This document shows, one piece after another, positions 15,709 through 24,190 of a stretch of 64,000 nucleotides of DNA. This DNA is from Metapseudomonas sp043392685 (lineage in GTDB: Bacteria; Pseudomonadota; Gammaproteobacteria; Pseudomonadales; Pseudomonadaceae). The position numbers and the translations under genes were made by a program. The stretch lies in NCBI GenBank assembly GCA_043392685.1, contig JBHZGM010000017.1. One strand, 5' to 3'. Within the stretch, counting starts at the first letter, position 1, and each line of letters starts with the position of its first letter. The notes under the pieces were generated by a model. The model was not told the origin of the DNA and searched no databases. It was given only the letters and a program-made list of their open reading frames with translations.

Positions 15709-16056
15709 TCACCCCCGCCAGATATAAAGAGGCGCGTCTTCCCGTCCCTCGACATGCACCTGCTCGCTGTGGCGCAGACGCACCAGCAGGCGCTTGCCTG
15801 CCGCCACGCCACCGGCCAGGGCTTCCAGCTCGGCGAGCAATCGTGGTCCTTCCATCTGTCCGGCTTCGCGCAAGAGTTGCCGGGCAGTCTCCCAGAGCGC
15901 GTCGGTGCGCGGTGCATCCGGGGCTTTCGACGCGGCCGTGTCCTTGTCCACCCGCCCCGGCGACAGGCGACTGGCCAGCTGGCCCCAGTCCTCGGCGTCC
16001 ATTTCCAGCGTCAGGTCCACCGGCCAGTCGCCGATCTGTCCGCGTATGCGCAGCAT
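15709..16056 (-). CDS. Conserved hypothetical protein
   Basis: The 115-residue product starts MLRIRGQIGDWPVDLTLEMD at 16056, after GGAGGAG; an in-frame TTG six bases upstream is too close to that motif. It is soluble and mostly charged, with a beta-rich start, a helical middle (ALWETARQLLREAGQMEG) and a short C-terminal strand (KRLLVRLRHSEQVHVEG). No motif or named family is recognised. It is divergent from the zinc operon. Confidence 0.75.
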   Translation of the reverse strand: MLRIRGQIGDWPVDLTLEMDAEDWGQLASRLSPGRVDKDTAASKAPDAPRTDALWETARQLLREAGQMEGPRLLAELEALAGGVAAGKRLLVRLRHSEQVHVEGREDAPLYIWRG

Positions 16057-16118
16057 GTCCAACTCCTCCAGAAACGAATGCGCAATGCTCCCACGGCGCT
16101 GGCGGGCTGCCTACATTT

Positions 16119-16131
16119 GTTATAACGTAAC
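16119..16131 (+). promoter_or_regulatory. Probable Zur-binding site
   Basis: GTTATAACGTAAC is a palindrome with arms GTTA/TAAC and an AT-rich centre, close to the Zur core GTTATANNATAAC. It lies 30 bases before the ZrgA-like start, where it would cover the promoter. The operon it precedes is a zinc-linked set in pseudomonads. It could also affect the divergent gene at 16056. Confidence 0.65.
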
Positions 16132-16160
16132 GAAATCTTTTTGCCTCCACGGAGACCTTC

Positions 16161-16715
16161 ATGCGTCACCTGCTGCTTGTCCTGCCCTTCGCCTTGCTGC
16201 CCCTGGCCACTGTCCAGGCCCATGAACACGAGCACGAAAGCCTCGGCGCCCACGAACACGGCGTAGCGCGCCTGAACGCCGCGCTGGACGGCAATGCCCT
16301 TGAGCTGGAACTGGAAAGCCCGGCGATGAACCTGGTGGGCTTCGAGCATACCGCCAGCAGCGATGCCGACAAGGCCAGGGTCGCGGCCGTCCGCGCCGAG
16401 CTGGAAAGCCCACTGGAATTGTTCGCCCTCCCAGCGGCGGCCGGCTGCAAGCTCGCCTCCCAGGAACTGGAAAGCCCGCTCTTCGACGCGGACGAGCACC
16501 ACGGCGAACATGCCGAGGATCATGACCATGAGCACAGCGAAGTCCACGCCCACTACCGGTTCGAGTGCTCCACCCCCGACGCGCTGAAGTCCCTGGACCT
16601 CGCCGGGCTGTTCAAGCGCTTCCCTGTCACCGAGAAAATTCAGGTACAACTGATCGGCCCGAACGGGCAGCAAGGCGCGGAACTAAGCAAGTCCAACGCC
16701 AGCCTGAGCTTCTGA
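16161..16715 (+). CDS. ZrgA-like zinc uptake protein (DUF2796), His-rich periplasmic protein
   Basis: The 184-residue protein has a signal peptide (MRHLLLVLPFALLPLATVQA) followed at once by HEHEHESLGAHEHGVARLN. A second His/Asp/Glu cluster occurs at about residues 113-132 (DEHHGEHAEDHDHEHSEVHA). The YRFECSTPDALKSLDL region near the C-terminus is typical of DUF2796, whose Vibrio member ZrgA helps zinc import. The His clusters fit periplasmic zinc capture. It leads an operon preceded by a Zur-like box. Confidence 0.85.
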   Translation: MRHLLLVLPFALLPLATVQAHEHEHESLGAHEHGVARLNAALDGNALELELESPAMNLVGFEHTASSDADKARVAAVRAELESPLELFALPAAAGCKLASQELESPLFDADEHHGEHAEDHDHEHSEVHAHYRFECSTPDALKSLDLAGLFKRFPVTEKIQVQLIGPNGQQGAELSKSNASLSF

Positions 16716-16754
16716 TTCCCCTGGAACCGGCCGGGGCAACCCGGCCGCTTGCCC

Positions 16755-17462
16755 ATGAGCCAGACATTGATCGAACTCCAGGGGCTAGGTTTTGCCTGGC
16801 CCGGCCACCCGGAACTGCTGGATATTCCCGAGTTCCACCTGCAACGCGGCGAAAGCCTTTTCCTCAAAGGTCCCAGCGGCAGCGGCAAGACGACCCTGCT
16901 AGGCCTGCTCGGCGGAGTCCAGAAACCCGGTCGCGGCAGCATCCGCCTGCTCGGCCAGGACCTGGCCAGGCTCTCGGCCAGCGCCCGCGACCATTTTCGC
17001 GTGGATCACACCGGCTACATCTTCCAGCAGTTCAACCTGCTGCCCTTCCTCTCCGTGCGCGAGAACGTCGAGCTGCCATGCCGCTTCTCGCGCCTGCGTG
17101 CCGAACGCGCGCGCCAGCGCCATGGCAGCGTCGATGGGGCCGCCGCCACCCTGCTGCGCCACCTCGGACTCCAGGAAGAGCTGTTGCAGCGCCGGGCCGA
17201 CGCCCTGTCCATCGGTCAGCAACAACGGGTCGCAGCCGCCCGTGCGCTGATCGGCCAGCCGGAGCTGGTGATCGCCGACGAACCCACCTCGGCCCTGGAC
17301 GCCGACGCCCGCGAGGCTTTTCTGCAACTGCTGTTCGCCGAATGCCGAGAAGCCGGTTCCAGCCTGCTGTTCGTCAGCCACGACCAGAGCCTGGCGCCGC
17401 TGTTCGACCGCAGCCTGTCACTGGCGGACCTGAACCACGCCGCGCGCATCGAGGAGGTTTGA
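16755..17462 (+). CDS. ABC transporter ATP-binding protein (MacB/LolD type)
   Basis: The 235-residue ATPase starts MSQTLIELQGLGFAWPG at 16755. Walker A (LKGPSGSGKTTLLGLLGG), the Q-loop (YIFQQFNLLPFLS), the signature (LSIGQQQRVAAARAL), Walker B (LVIADEPTSALD) and the H-loop (LFVSHDQS) are all present. The closest type is the small ATPases that pair with FtsX/MacB-like permeases rather than classic zinc importers. It is one base from the permease gene. Confidence 0.9.
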   Translation: MSQTLIELQGLGFAWPGHPELLDIPEFHLQRGESLFLKGPSGSGKTTLLGLLGGVQKPGRGSIRLLGQDLARLSASARDHFRVDHTGYIFQQFNLLPFLSVRENVELPCRFSRLRAERARQRHGSVDGAAATLLRHLGLQEELLQRRADALSIGQQQRVAAARALIGQPELVIADEPTSALDADAREAFLQLLFAECREAGSSLLFVSHDQSLAPLFDRSLSLADLNHAARIEEV

Positions 17463-17463
17463 G

Positions 17464-18726
17464 ATGTATCTGTTGCGCCTGGCCCTGGCGAGCCTCGCCA
17501 ACCGCCGTTTCACCGCCCTGCTGACGGTGTTCGCCATCGCCCTTTCGGTCTGCCTGCTGCTGGCCGTCGAGCGGGTACGCACCGAAGCCCGCGCCAGCTT
17601 CGCCAGCACCATCAGCGGCACCGACCTGATCGTCGGCGCCCGCTCCGGCGCGGTGAACCTGCTGCTCTATTCGGTGTTCCGCATCGGCAACGCCACCAAC
17701 AACATCCGCTGGGACAGCTTCGAAGCCATCAGCCAGGACAAACGGGTGAAGTGGGCCATCCCCATTTCCCTGGGCGACTCCCATCGCGGCTACCGCGTCA
17801 TGGGCACCAGCACCGCCTATTTCGATCACTACCGCCATGGCCGCGGCCAGTCGCTGCGACTGGCCGAGGGCAAGCCATTCGCCGACATGTTCGAGGTGGT
17901 GCTCGGCGCCGAAGTGGCCGAGGCCCTGCACTACAAGCTGGGGGACAAGCTGGTGCTGGCCCACGGCGTCAGCAGCGTCAGCCTGGTGCAGCACGACGAC
18001 AAGCCGTTCAGGGTGGTCGGCATCCTCGCGCGCACCGGCACGCCGGTGGATCGTACCCTGCACATTTCCCTGGCGGGCATGGAAGCCCTGCACGTCGACT
18101 GGCAGAACGGCGTGCCCGCGCGCGGCGCCGGCAAGGTCAGCGCCGACCAGGCCCGCGCGATGGACCTGCAACCCAGGGCCATCACCGCCTTCATGCTCGG
18201 CCTCAACAGCAAGATCGCCACCTTCGCGCTGCAACGGCAGATCAACGAATACCGTGGCGAGCCGCTGCTGGCGATCCTGCCCGGCGTGGCCCTGCAGGAA
18301 CTCTGGAGCCTGATGGGCACGGCGGAGAAGGCACTTTTCGTGGTGTCGCTGTTCGTCGTGCTGACCGGCCTGATCGGCATGCTCACCGCCATCCTCGCCA
18401 GCCTCAACGAACGCCGCCGGGAGATGGCCATCCTCCGTTCCGTAGGTGCCCGCCCCTGGCACGTCGGCAGCCTGCTGGTGCTGGAAGCCTTTGCCCTGGC
18501 CATGGCGGGCGCGGTATTGGGTGTCGGCCTGTTGTACCTCGGTATCGGGCTCGGCCAAGGCTATGTGCAAGCGAGCTACGGACTCTACCTGCCGCTGGCC
18601 CTGCCCAGCCCCTATGAGTGGACGCTGCTCGCCGCTATTCTGGCAGCCGCCCTACTGATGGGCGTGGTACCCGCCTGGCGCGCCTATCGGCAGTCGCTGG
18701 CCGACGGCCTTTCCATTCGCCTTTGA
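17464..18726 (+). CDS. ABC transporter permease, FtsX/MacB type
   Basis: The 420-residue protein has one N-terminal membrane segment (FTALLTVFAIALSVCLLLAV), a large periplasmic domain (about residues 45-280), then three more membrane segments (ALFVVSLFVVLTGLIGMLTA, FALAMAGAVLGVGLLYLGIG, LLAAILAAALLMGVVPAW). This is the FtsX-like topology. RRREMAILRSVGARPWHV is the cytoplasmic coupling region. Such systems drive work in the periplasm rather than solute import, so the zinc link may be mobilisation or export of a zinc-binding protein. Confidence 0.9.
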   Translation: MYLLRLALASLANRRFTALLTVFAIALSVCLLLAVERVRTEARASFASTISGTDLIVGARSGAVNLLLYSVFRIGNATNNIRWDSFEAISQDKRVKWAIPISLGDSHRGYRVMGTSTAYFDHYRHGRGQSLRLAEGKPFADMFEVVLGAEVAEALHYKLGDKLVLAHGVSSVSLVQHDDKPFRVVGILARTGTPVDRTLHISLAGMEALHVDWQNGVPARGAGKVSADQARAMDLQPRAITAFMLGLNSKIATFALQRQINEYRGEPLLAILPGVALQELWSLMGTAEKALFVVSLFVVLTGLIGMLTAILASLNERRREMAILRSVGARPWHVGSLLVLEAFALAMAGAVLGVGLLYLGIGLGQGYVQASYGLYLPLALPSPYEWTLLAAILAAALLMGVVPAWRAYRQSLADGLSIRL

Positions 18727-18733
18727 GACGTCC

Positions 18734-19252
18734 ATGACACGCATCCTGCTGGCCCTGCTGCTGGTCCTTTCCTCCCCGCTCTGGGCCGGCGAGGCACGTG
18801 AGCTCACCTGGGCGGAGATGATCCCGGAAGGCGCGCCGCCGCCCGCCCCGCCCGCGCCCTTCCATGACCTTTCGCAGCTGTCCGACGCCCTCAACGCCGA
18901 GGCCGGCCCGGCTGCGAGCCAGCAATCCCCCGCCGCGCCGGTGGTCGAGGCGCTGGATGGCCAGGAGGTGAAGCTGCCGGGCTACATCGTGCCGCTGGAC
19001 GTGACCGAGGAAGGCCGCGTCACCGAGTTCCTCCTGGTGCCCTACTTCGGCGCCTGTATCCATGTCCCGCCGCCGCCGTCGAACCAGATCGTCCACGTGA
19101 AGAGCGAACTCGGGGTGCTGATGGATACCCTCTACCAGCCCTTCTGGATCGAAGGTCCGCTACAGGTGAAAGCCAGCAACAGCGAACTGGCGGAAGCCGG
19201 CTACCAGATGGACGCGAGCAAGATCTATCCCTACGAGTCCGGCGGCAGCTGA
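18734..19252 (+). CDS. DUF3299 periplasmic protein
   Basis: The 172-residue protein begins with a signal peptide (MTRILLALLLVLSSPLWAGEA). The DUF3299 core includes KLPGYIVPLDVTEEGRVTEF, LLVPYFGACIHVPPPPSNQI and QPFWIEGPLQV. The Cys-Ile-His-Val-Pro stretch could ligate a metal, which fits the zinc context, but this is inference. It lies 7 bases after the permease and closes the operon before a strong terminator. Confidence 0.85.
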   Translation: MTRILLALLLVLSSPLWAGEARELTWAEMIPEGAPPPAPPAPFHDLSQLSDALNAEAGPAASQQSPAAPVVEALDGQEVKLPGYIVPLDVTEEGRVTEFLLVPYFGACIHVPPPPSNQIVHVKSELGVLMDTLYQPFWIEGPLQVKASNSELAEAGYQMDASKIYPYESGGS

Positions 19253-19278
19253 GCCGGGCGTGCTCCCCCTGGATGCAC

Positions 19279-19304
19279 AAGGGCCCGGTCTAACCGGGCC
19301 CTTT
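19279..19304 (+). terminator. Rho-independent terminator after the zinc operon
   Basis: AAGGGCCCGGT and ACCGGGCCCTT form an 11-bp perfect stem with a three-base loop, followed by a short T run. It lies 26 bases after the DUF3299 stop. Confidence 0.85.
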
Positions 19305-19324
19305 GCTGTCGACCTCAAGCGATA

Positions 19325-19338
19325 TTGCTCTGGATCAA
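19325..19338 (+). promoter_or_regulatory. ANR/FNR-like box upstream of oprG
   Basis: TTGCTCTGGATCAA differs from the TTGATNNNNATCAA consensus at one defined position. It is 68 bases before the oprG ATG. OprG of Pseudomonas aeruginosa is known to be induced in low oxygen by ANR, so the position is meaningful. Confidence 0.6.
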
Positions 19339-19406
19339 GATACTAAGCTTCCTAATTACCGACACTGGTTCCAGCCAAACACTCTTAGAACTCACTGGAG
19401 CCTTCC

Positions 19407-20078
19407 ATGCACAAGCCTCTTCTCGCTGCTTCCCTTCTCGCCCTTGCTGTCGCCTCCCCCCTGGCCCAGGCCCACAAGGCCGGCGACCTGATCGTCCGCG
19501 CAGGCGCGGCCACCGTTTCGCCGAACGAAGACAGCTCCAACCTGTCCATCGCCGGCGCCAAGGTCGGCGGCACCAAAGCCACCTTGGACAGCGACACCCA
19601 GCTCGGCCTGACCGGCACTTACATGCTGACCGACCATGTCGGTATCGAACTGCTGGCAGCCACCCCGTTCCAGCATGAAGTGGGCGTGAAAGGCCTTGGC
19701 GCACTCGACGGCAAACTGGCCGACATCAAGCACCTGCCGCCAACCCTGAGCCTGCAGTACTACCCGATGGACCCGAATTCCGCGTTCCAGCCTTATGTCG
19801 GCGCAGGCCTGAACTACACCCTGTTCTTCGACGAGGACCTGACCAGCTCGCGCAAGGGCCAGGGCTTCAGCAACCTGAACCTTGACGATTCCTGGGGCCT
19901 GGCCGCGCAGGTCGGCATGGACTACATGCTGACTGACAACATCCTGCTCAACGCCGCTGTCTGGTACATCGACATCGATACCAAGGCCACCACCGACCTG
20001 GCAGGCGTGGGCAAGGTCAAGGTCGATGTGGACGTGGACCCGTGGGTCTACATGGTCGGCCTCGGTTACAAGTTCTGA
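19407..20078 (+). CDS. oprG: Outer-membrane protein OprG (OmpW family)
   Basis: The 223-residue precursor has a signal peptide (MHKPLLAASLLALAVASPLAQA) and an eight-stranded OmpW beta-barrel: DLIVRAGAATVSPNEDSS, QLGLTGTYMLTDHVGIELLA, PTLSLQYYPMDPNSAFQPYV, GAGLNYTLFFDE and the C-terminal WVYMVGLGYKF ending in Phe, as required for BAM insertion. OmpW proteins pass small hydrophobic molecules across the outer membrane. It is monocistronic, between two terminators, with an ANR-like box upstream. Confidence 0.94.
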   Translation: MHKPLLAASLLALAVASPLAQAHKAGDLIVRAGAATVSPNEDSSNLSIAGAKVGGTKATLDSDTQLGLTGTYMLTDHVGIELLAATPFQHEVGVKGLGALDGKLADIKHLPPTLSLQYYPMDPNSAFQPYVGAGLNYTLFFDEDLTSSRKGQGFSNLNLDDSWGLAAQVGMDYMLTDNILLNAAVWYIDIDTKATTDLAGVGKVKVDVDVDPWVYMVGLGYKF

Positions 20079-20109
20079 GCGGGCTCCTTTCGAGAGGAAC
20101 ACCCCCGCC

Positions 20110-20137
20110 AAAAGGCGCCTTCGGGCGCCTTTTTTTG
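20110..20137 (+). terminator. Rho-independent terminator of oprG
   Basis: AAAGGCGCC and GGCGCCTTT pair around a TTCG tetraloop and are followed by T residues, 32 bases after the oprG stop. Confidence 0.9.
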
Positions 20138-20140
20138 TAC

Positions 20141-20182
20141 CTCTGGGATCGAATTCATTCGCGATTGAAATCGCTCCCACAG
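20141..20182. repeat. REP-type inverted repeat
   Basis: CTCTGGGATCGAATTCATTC, then GCGATTGAAATCGCTCCCACAG, is a copy of the family seen at 15665-15702. It sits between the oprG terminator and the end of the convergent epimerase gene. Confidence 0.7.
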
Positions 20183-20201
20183 GCAAATCGCGGCTCGCTG
20201 T

Positions 20202-21131
20202 TCAACGCCCCAAGAGGCGCGCCACACCCTCGCGCAGCGGTGTGGCCTCGGGGAACTCGTAGCGCAGCAGCAGGCGGGCATTGTTGGCCCGTGAATGGCG
20301 GATGTCCCCGGCGCGGGCTTCGGCGTAGTTCACGGTTGGCATTTCGCCCAGCACCTCACCGATGGCGGCAAGCAGCTGCTTGAGGCTGGTGGCGCGGTTC
20401 AGGCCCACATTCACCGGCCCGGCTTCCAGCCACTCCGCCTCCAGCGCCTGCACCAGCACCTGCACCAGGTCGCCGACGTAAACGAAATCGCGGGTCTGTT
20501 CGCCATCGCCGAACACGGTGATGGGCAACCCGGCCTGGGCGCGCTCGGTGAAAATGCTGATCACGCCGGAATAGGGCGAAGACGGGTCCTGGCGCGGACC
20601 GAAGATGTTGAAGAAGCGGAATACCGCCGGCTCCAGGCCGTGCTGGCGACGATAGAAATCCAGGTAGTGCTCGCTTGCCAGCTTGTCCGCCGCGTAGGGT
20701 GTCAGCGGCGACTTGGGGATGTCCTCATCGATGGCCATGCCTTCGCCGTTCTGGCCATAGACCGCAGCGCTGGAGGCGAAGATCACCCGCCTCACGCCGT
20801 GCTCGCGCATGGCTTCGCAGACATTCAGGGTGCCGATGAAATTGCTCTGGTGAGTCGCCACCGGATCGTCCACCGACGCCTGCACCGAAGCCACCGCAGC
20901 CAGATGCGCCACGGCCTTGCAGCCGGACATGGCGCGTGCCACCAGGGCAGCGTCGGCCACATCGCCCTCGATCAGCTCCAGACGCGGATCGTCCAGCGCC
21001 AGGTTGGAGCGCTTGCCAGTGGACAGGTTGTCCAGCACGCGCACGGCGTGGCCCCCGGCAAGCAGCGCATCGGCCAGGTGCGAGCCAATGAAACCGGCGC
21101 CGCCGGTGATGAGGATGGGGGAATCAGCCAT
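20202..21131 (-). CDS. NAD-dependent sugar epimerase/dehydratase (UDP-glucose 4-epimerase-like)
   Basis: The 309-residue extended-SDR protein starts MADSPILITGGAGFIGSHLA at 21131, with the TGGAGFIG nucleotide-binding loop. The catalytic set is visible as ASSAAVYG (Ser) and YAADKLASE (Tyr-XXX-Lys), and FRFFNIFGPRQDPSSPYSG is typical of GalE/WbpP-type nucleotide-sugar enzymes. A role in surface polysaccharide synthesis is likely, but the exact substrate cannot be told. It overlaps the next gene by 8 bases. Confidence 0.85.
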   Translation of the reverse strand: MADSPILITGGAGFIGSHLADALLAGGHAVRVLDNLSTGKRSNLALDDPRLELIEGDVADAALVARAMSGCKAVAHLAAVASVQASVDDPVATHQSNFIGTLNVCEAMREHGVRRVIFASSAAVYGQNGEGMAIDEDIPKSPLTPYAADKLASEHYLDFYRRQHGLEPAVFRFFNIFGPRQDPSSPYSGVISIFTERAQAGLPITVFGDGEQTRDFVYVGDLVQVLVQALEAEWLEAGPVNVGLNRATSLKQLLAAIGEVLGEMPTVNYAEARAGDIRHSRANNARLLLRYEFPEATPLREGVARLLGR

Positions 21132-22008
21132 GGCGGTAGTAACGGTCCAGCAAGGTTGGCAATGCAGCGCGCCAGGCGCGCGGCTTGATACCAAAGGTAT
21201 GGAGGATTTTCTTGCAGGCCAGCACCGCGTTCTGCGGTTCGTCCGCTGCGTCGGGACGGGCAGCGTGGGCCTGCGGGGTGATGTCCTGGACCTTCAGCGG
21301 ATGCAGGTTGCGGGCCTCGCTGAGCAGCGCCTGACCAAGGGCCAGCGGCGTCGTGGCCTCGTGGCCGCCGTAGTGATAGGTGCCCCAGAGCGGCGCCTGG
21401 CAATCCAGCTGCTTGATCACTGCGAGCAGCACGCGCGCGGCATCGTCCACCGGAGTGGGATTGCCGCGACGGTCATCCGCCAGGCAGATTTCCTCCGCTT
21501 GTTCGGCGCGGCGCAGGAAGCGCCCCAGGGAACCTTCCCGGCTGTCGTCCAGCAACCAGCCGAAACGCAGCAACACGTGTTTGGGGCAGGCGGCACGGAC
21601 ACTCTGTTCCATGCGCCAGATGGCCCGGCCACGTTCGCTGAGCGGGGAGGACTCGTCCTTCTCGCTGTAGGCGGTGGCGCGGGAGCCATCGAATACCCGG
21701 TAACTGGAGGGTTGCAGCAGGATGATGCCGTGGTGCTGGCAGAGCTCGGCCAGACGCTCCACACCGCGTTCCTGGGCCGCCAGGCGGACAGTACTGACGT
21801 CCTCGGCCTGGAACCAGTCGAAGTAGTAAGCGAGGTTGATCACGGCATCAGGCCGGGTGTCATCGAGAAGCTGGGTCAGGCTGGCGGCGTCCCAGCCCTG
21901 CTCGGGCGGACGCGGAGCGAGAAAACCTATGTCTTCCTCGGCGCCCTGGTGAATCAGCGCCTGTCCGAGAGAATTGCCGCCGCCCAACAGCATCAAGCGC
22001 ATTCGCAT
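21124..22008 (-). CDS. RmlD-like NAD(P)-dependent sugar reductase/epimerase
   Basis: The 294-residue protein has an N-terminal Rossmann motif (LMLLGGGNSLGQALIHQG) and an SDR-like middle with PSSYRVFDGSRATAYSEKD. The usual catalytic Tyr-XXX-Lys is not obvious; the matching region is RGRAIWRMEQSVR. RmlD proteins reduce dTDP-4-keto-rhamnose, but this one may be a divergent member. It is coupled to the epimerase gene and starts at 22008; a second Met lies two codons on. Confidence 0.75.
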   Translation of the reverse strand: MRMRLMLLGGGNSLGQALIHQGAEEDIGFLAPRPPEQGWDAASLTQLLDDTRPDAVINLAYYFDWFQAEDVSTVRLAAQERGVERLAELCQHHGIILLQPSSYRVFDGSRATAYSEKDESSPLSERGRAIWRMEQSVRAACPKHVLLRFGWLLDDSREGSLGRFLRRAEQAEEICLADDRRGNPTPVDDAARVLLAVIKQLDCQAPLWGTYHYGGHEATTPLALGQALLSEARNLHPLKVQDITPQAHAARPDAADEPQNAVLACKKILHTFGIKPRAWRAALPTLLDRYYRHG

Positions 22009-22120
22009 AGAGAAAAAGGTCGCTTAAAGCCGGTTAGAGGGAGTTGGCGGGAAAATTGCCCGCCAGATAAGAGCCGCATTCTGCGGGTTTCACCGGCTCA
22101 CGTCACTAGCCGCGTAGCGG

Positions 22121-22876
22121 TTACGCCTCACCCGGGCGGTAGAGATGGGCATGGCTGGCACGGTAAAGGGACGAATCGGTAAAGCCATCGGCCGCCAGCA
22201 CCTTGCCCACGAGGATCAACGCCGTGCGGCGGAAGTCCCGCGCCGCCACCTTGGGGAGGATGTCGCCGAGGGTCCCGGTGACCTGCTCCTGGTCCGGCCA
22301 GCTGGCGCGATGGATCACGGCAATCGGGCATTCGGCGCCGTAGTGCGGCAACAGCTCTTCGACGATCTTCGCCAACTGGCTCACGCCCAGGTGGATGGCC
22401 ATGGTCGCGCGATGCCGGGCCAGATCGCCCAGCGCTTCGCCTTCGGGCATGCGCGTCTTGCTGGCGTAACGGGTGAGGATCAGGGTCTGCGACACATCCG
22501 GCAGGGTCAGCTCGCACCCCAGCAGCGCGGCGCAGGCGGCGGTGGCAGTCACCCCTGGCACCACTTCGTAGGGGATGTTCCGTTCGCGCAGATGGCGGAT
22601 CTGCTCGCCAATGGCGCCATAGAGCGACGGGTCGCCGGAATGCACCCGCGCCACGTCCTGGCCCCTGGCATGGGCCGCGGCAAGCAGGGCGATGATCTCC
22701 TCCAGGTGCAGCTCGGCGGTGTTCACCACCTGCTCGGCGCGATGCCCGGCCAACACGGCTTCGGGGACCAGGGACCCGGCGTAGAGAATCACCGGGCAGC
22801 TGCGAATCAGGCGCAGGCCCTTCACCGTGATGAGTTCCGGATCGCCAGGGCCGGCGCCGATGAAATAGACCGTCAT
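22121..22876 (-). CDS. cobM: Precorrin-4 C11-methyltransferase
   Basis: CobM (CbiF family) transfers a methyl group to C11 of precorrin-4. The 251-residue protein shows the tetrapyrrole methylase motifs GAGPGDPELITVKGLRLI at the N-terminus, VARVHSGDPSLYGAIGEQ, VVPGVTATAACAALLGCEL and ILTRYASKTRMPEGEAL. It overlaps cobE by 4 bases and is the last gene of the cbtB-cbtA-cobE-cobM unit under the cobalamin riboswitch at 24308-24500. Confidence 0.96.
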   Translation of the reverse strand: MTVYFIGAGPGDPELITVKGLRLIRSCPVILYAGSLVPEAVLAGHRAEQVVNTAELHLEEIIALLAAAHARGQDVARVHSGDPSLYGAIGEQIRHLRERNIPYEVVPGVTATAACAALLGCELTLPDVSQTLILTRYASKTRMPEGEALGDLARHRATMAIHLGVSQLAKIVEELLPHYGAECPIAVIHRASWPDQEQVTGTLGDILPKVAARDFRRTALILVGKVLAADGFTDSSLYRASHAHLYRPGEA

Positions 22877-23283
22877 GGCCTTTCAGCCTCCTGTGGGATA
22901 CAGACCAGGGCGCAGGTGGCGCTGGCACTGCGGCGTTTGTCGATGAGCAGGGTGGCGCGACCGCCGAACAGGGACTCGGCCTGGACCAGGGCGGCCGCCT
23001 CGGCAACGCCCGGACTGCCAACGGCGTCCCGCACCCGGTCTGACGGCTGACTCAGGTATGTCTCACAGGCGGTGAGCCTGTCCACGGGCAGAAAATACAG
23101 CGGCAGGCCCAGTCGCCGGGCCAGGGCGATCAGCTCCGGCTCGGCCACCTTCACCTCACTGCTGGCCAGGGCGACCAGCTCATCGAGGGCGGCACCGGCC
23201 TCGGCAAGGCACTGCAGCAGCAGGCCTTGCAGCTCATCCACCGGGCAACCGCGCCGGCAGCCCAGCCCGGCGACCAGTTTCAA
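22873..23283 (-). CDS. cobE: Cobalamin biosynthesis protein CobE (CbiG C-terminal-like)
   Basis: The 136-residue protein begins MKLVAGLGCRRGCPVDELQG, the start of the CobE/CbiG_C domain, and continues with ASSEVKVAEPELIALARRLG and LYFLPVDRLTACETYL. Its exact chemistry in the aerobic pathway is not settled. A second, degenerate CobE-like segment appears inside the CobJ fusion at 40886-42535. It is coupled at both ends to cbtA and cobM. Confidence 0.92.
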   Translation of the reverse strand: MKLVAGLGCRRGCPVDELQGLLLQCLAEAGAALDELVALASSEVKVAEPELIALARRLGLPLYFLPVDRLTACETYLSQPSDRVRDAVGSPGVAEAAALVQAESLFGGRATLLIDKRRSASATCALVCIPQEAERP

Positions 23284-23993
23284 GCGGAGGGCGAGGCGTG
23301 GCGCTGGTACAGCCAGGCGGCTGCCCAGCCCAGTACGGCCCAGAACGCCGCATTGGTGATCAGCGAAGCGGCGATGAACTCATGCTCGAGCGCTTCTGGC
23401 GCCAGGCTGGAGTGCACTTCCGGCTGCGGCGCGCCCACGGCATGGGGGATCACCAGCAACACCACACCTGCCACGCGCAGCCCCCAATGACGGCCGAAGG
23501 CGATCAGGGCGAGACCGGCGGCCGTGGCGGCGGCAGTGCCGATCCACCAGACCTGGCGCTGGGCCAGATCGGCGGCGGCGGTGCCGGGCAATTCCGGCGG
23601 CAGGCCCAGGGATGGCGCCAGGGCGAAGGTAGCGAAGCCACCCAGCCCCCACAGCAGGCCATGCCAGGCGCGGGTCGGGCCGCACAGGCTGAACAGCCCG
23701 GCGAGGATCAGGGCGAAGCCCACGGCCACCACCAGGTTGCTGCCGCCCGTGGACAGGGTGCGCTGCCAGCCATCCTCCGGCGCCCAGGCTTCGTCGCTGT
23801 GCTCATGGATATGGGCGACAGCCGCGCCGCCGTGTTCATGGTCCAGAGCCTGCTCGACCGGGGCCGGCTCGGCGCTTTCATAGGTTTCCGCCTGGAGAAT
23901 CAGCGGGGTGACCCACAGGCTCTGCAGCAGGGTCAGCACCAGGGCCGCGATGAGGCCGGCGAACCCGGCGGTCTGGGTGATGCGCTTGATCAT
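23280..23993 (-). CDS. cbtA: CbtA, predicted cobalt transporter subunit
   Basis: The 237-residue membrane protein starts at MIKRITQTAGFAGLIAALVL; an upstream in-frame TTG at 24008 overlaps cbtB. Five to six hydrophobic segments are visible. A His-rich loop (DHEHGGAAVAHIHEHSDE, about residues 52-69) fits cobalt binding. CbtAB is a proposed cobalt uptake system found beside B12 genes or riboswitches. A 4-base overlap links it to cobE. Confidence 0.92.
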   Translation of the reverse strand: MIKRITQTAGFAGLIAALVLTLLQSLWVTPLILQAETYESAEPAPVEQALDHEHGGAAVAHIHEHSDEAWAPEDGWQRTLSTGGSNLVVAVGFALILAGLFSLCGPTRAWHGLLWGLGGFATFALAPSLGLPPELPGTAAADLAQRQVWWIGTAAATAAGLALIAFGRHWGLRVAGVVLLVIPHAVGAPQPEVHSSLAPEALEHEFIAASLITNAAFWAVLGWAAAWLYQRHASPSA

Positions 23994-24004
23994 GGATACA
24001 TCAC

Positions 24005-24190
24005 TCAATGGCAGGGGAAGGCGGCGCTGTGGCGGGTGTCGTGGGCCGCGTTGTGCACGGCCTCGATGTGCGAGAAGCCGGCGAAGTACACCAGGGACAG
24101 GCCGACCAGGCCGGCACCGATGGCCAGTACCAGGCGCTGGGCCAGGGTCGAGGAGGAAGCGGCGGAATGGGACAGGGTGCGGCTGGACAT
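24005..24190 (-). CDS. cbtB: CbtB, small cobalt transporter subunit
   Basis: The 61-residue protein has one membrane helix (LVLAIGAGLVGLSLVYFAGF) and a C-terminal metal-binding tail, AVHNAAHDTRHSAAFPCH, with four His and a Cys. This is diagnostic of CbtB, the partner of CbtA. A GAGGGA motif precedes its ATG. It is the first gene after a cobalamin riboswitch, so cobalt uptake should fall when B12 is plentiful. Confidence 0.92.
   Translation of the reverse strand: MSSRTLSHSAASSSTLAQRLVLAIGAGLVGLSLVYFAGFSHIEAVHNAAHDTRHSAAFPCH

Noticed and set aside
22009..22120. Possible small gene or terminator between the RmlD-like gene and cobM
   Set aside because: The 112-base gap has no open frame with a ribosome-binding site and no clear stem followed by a T run.
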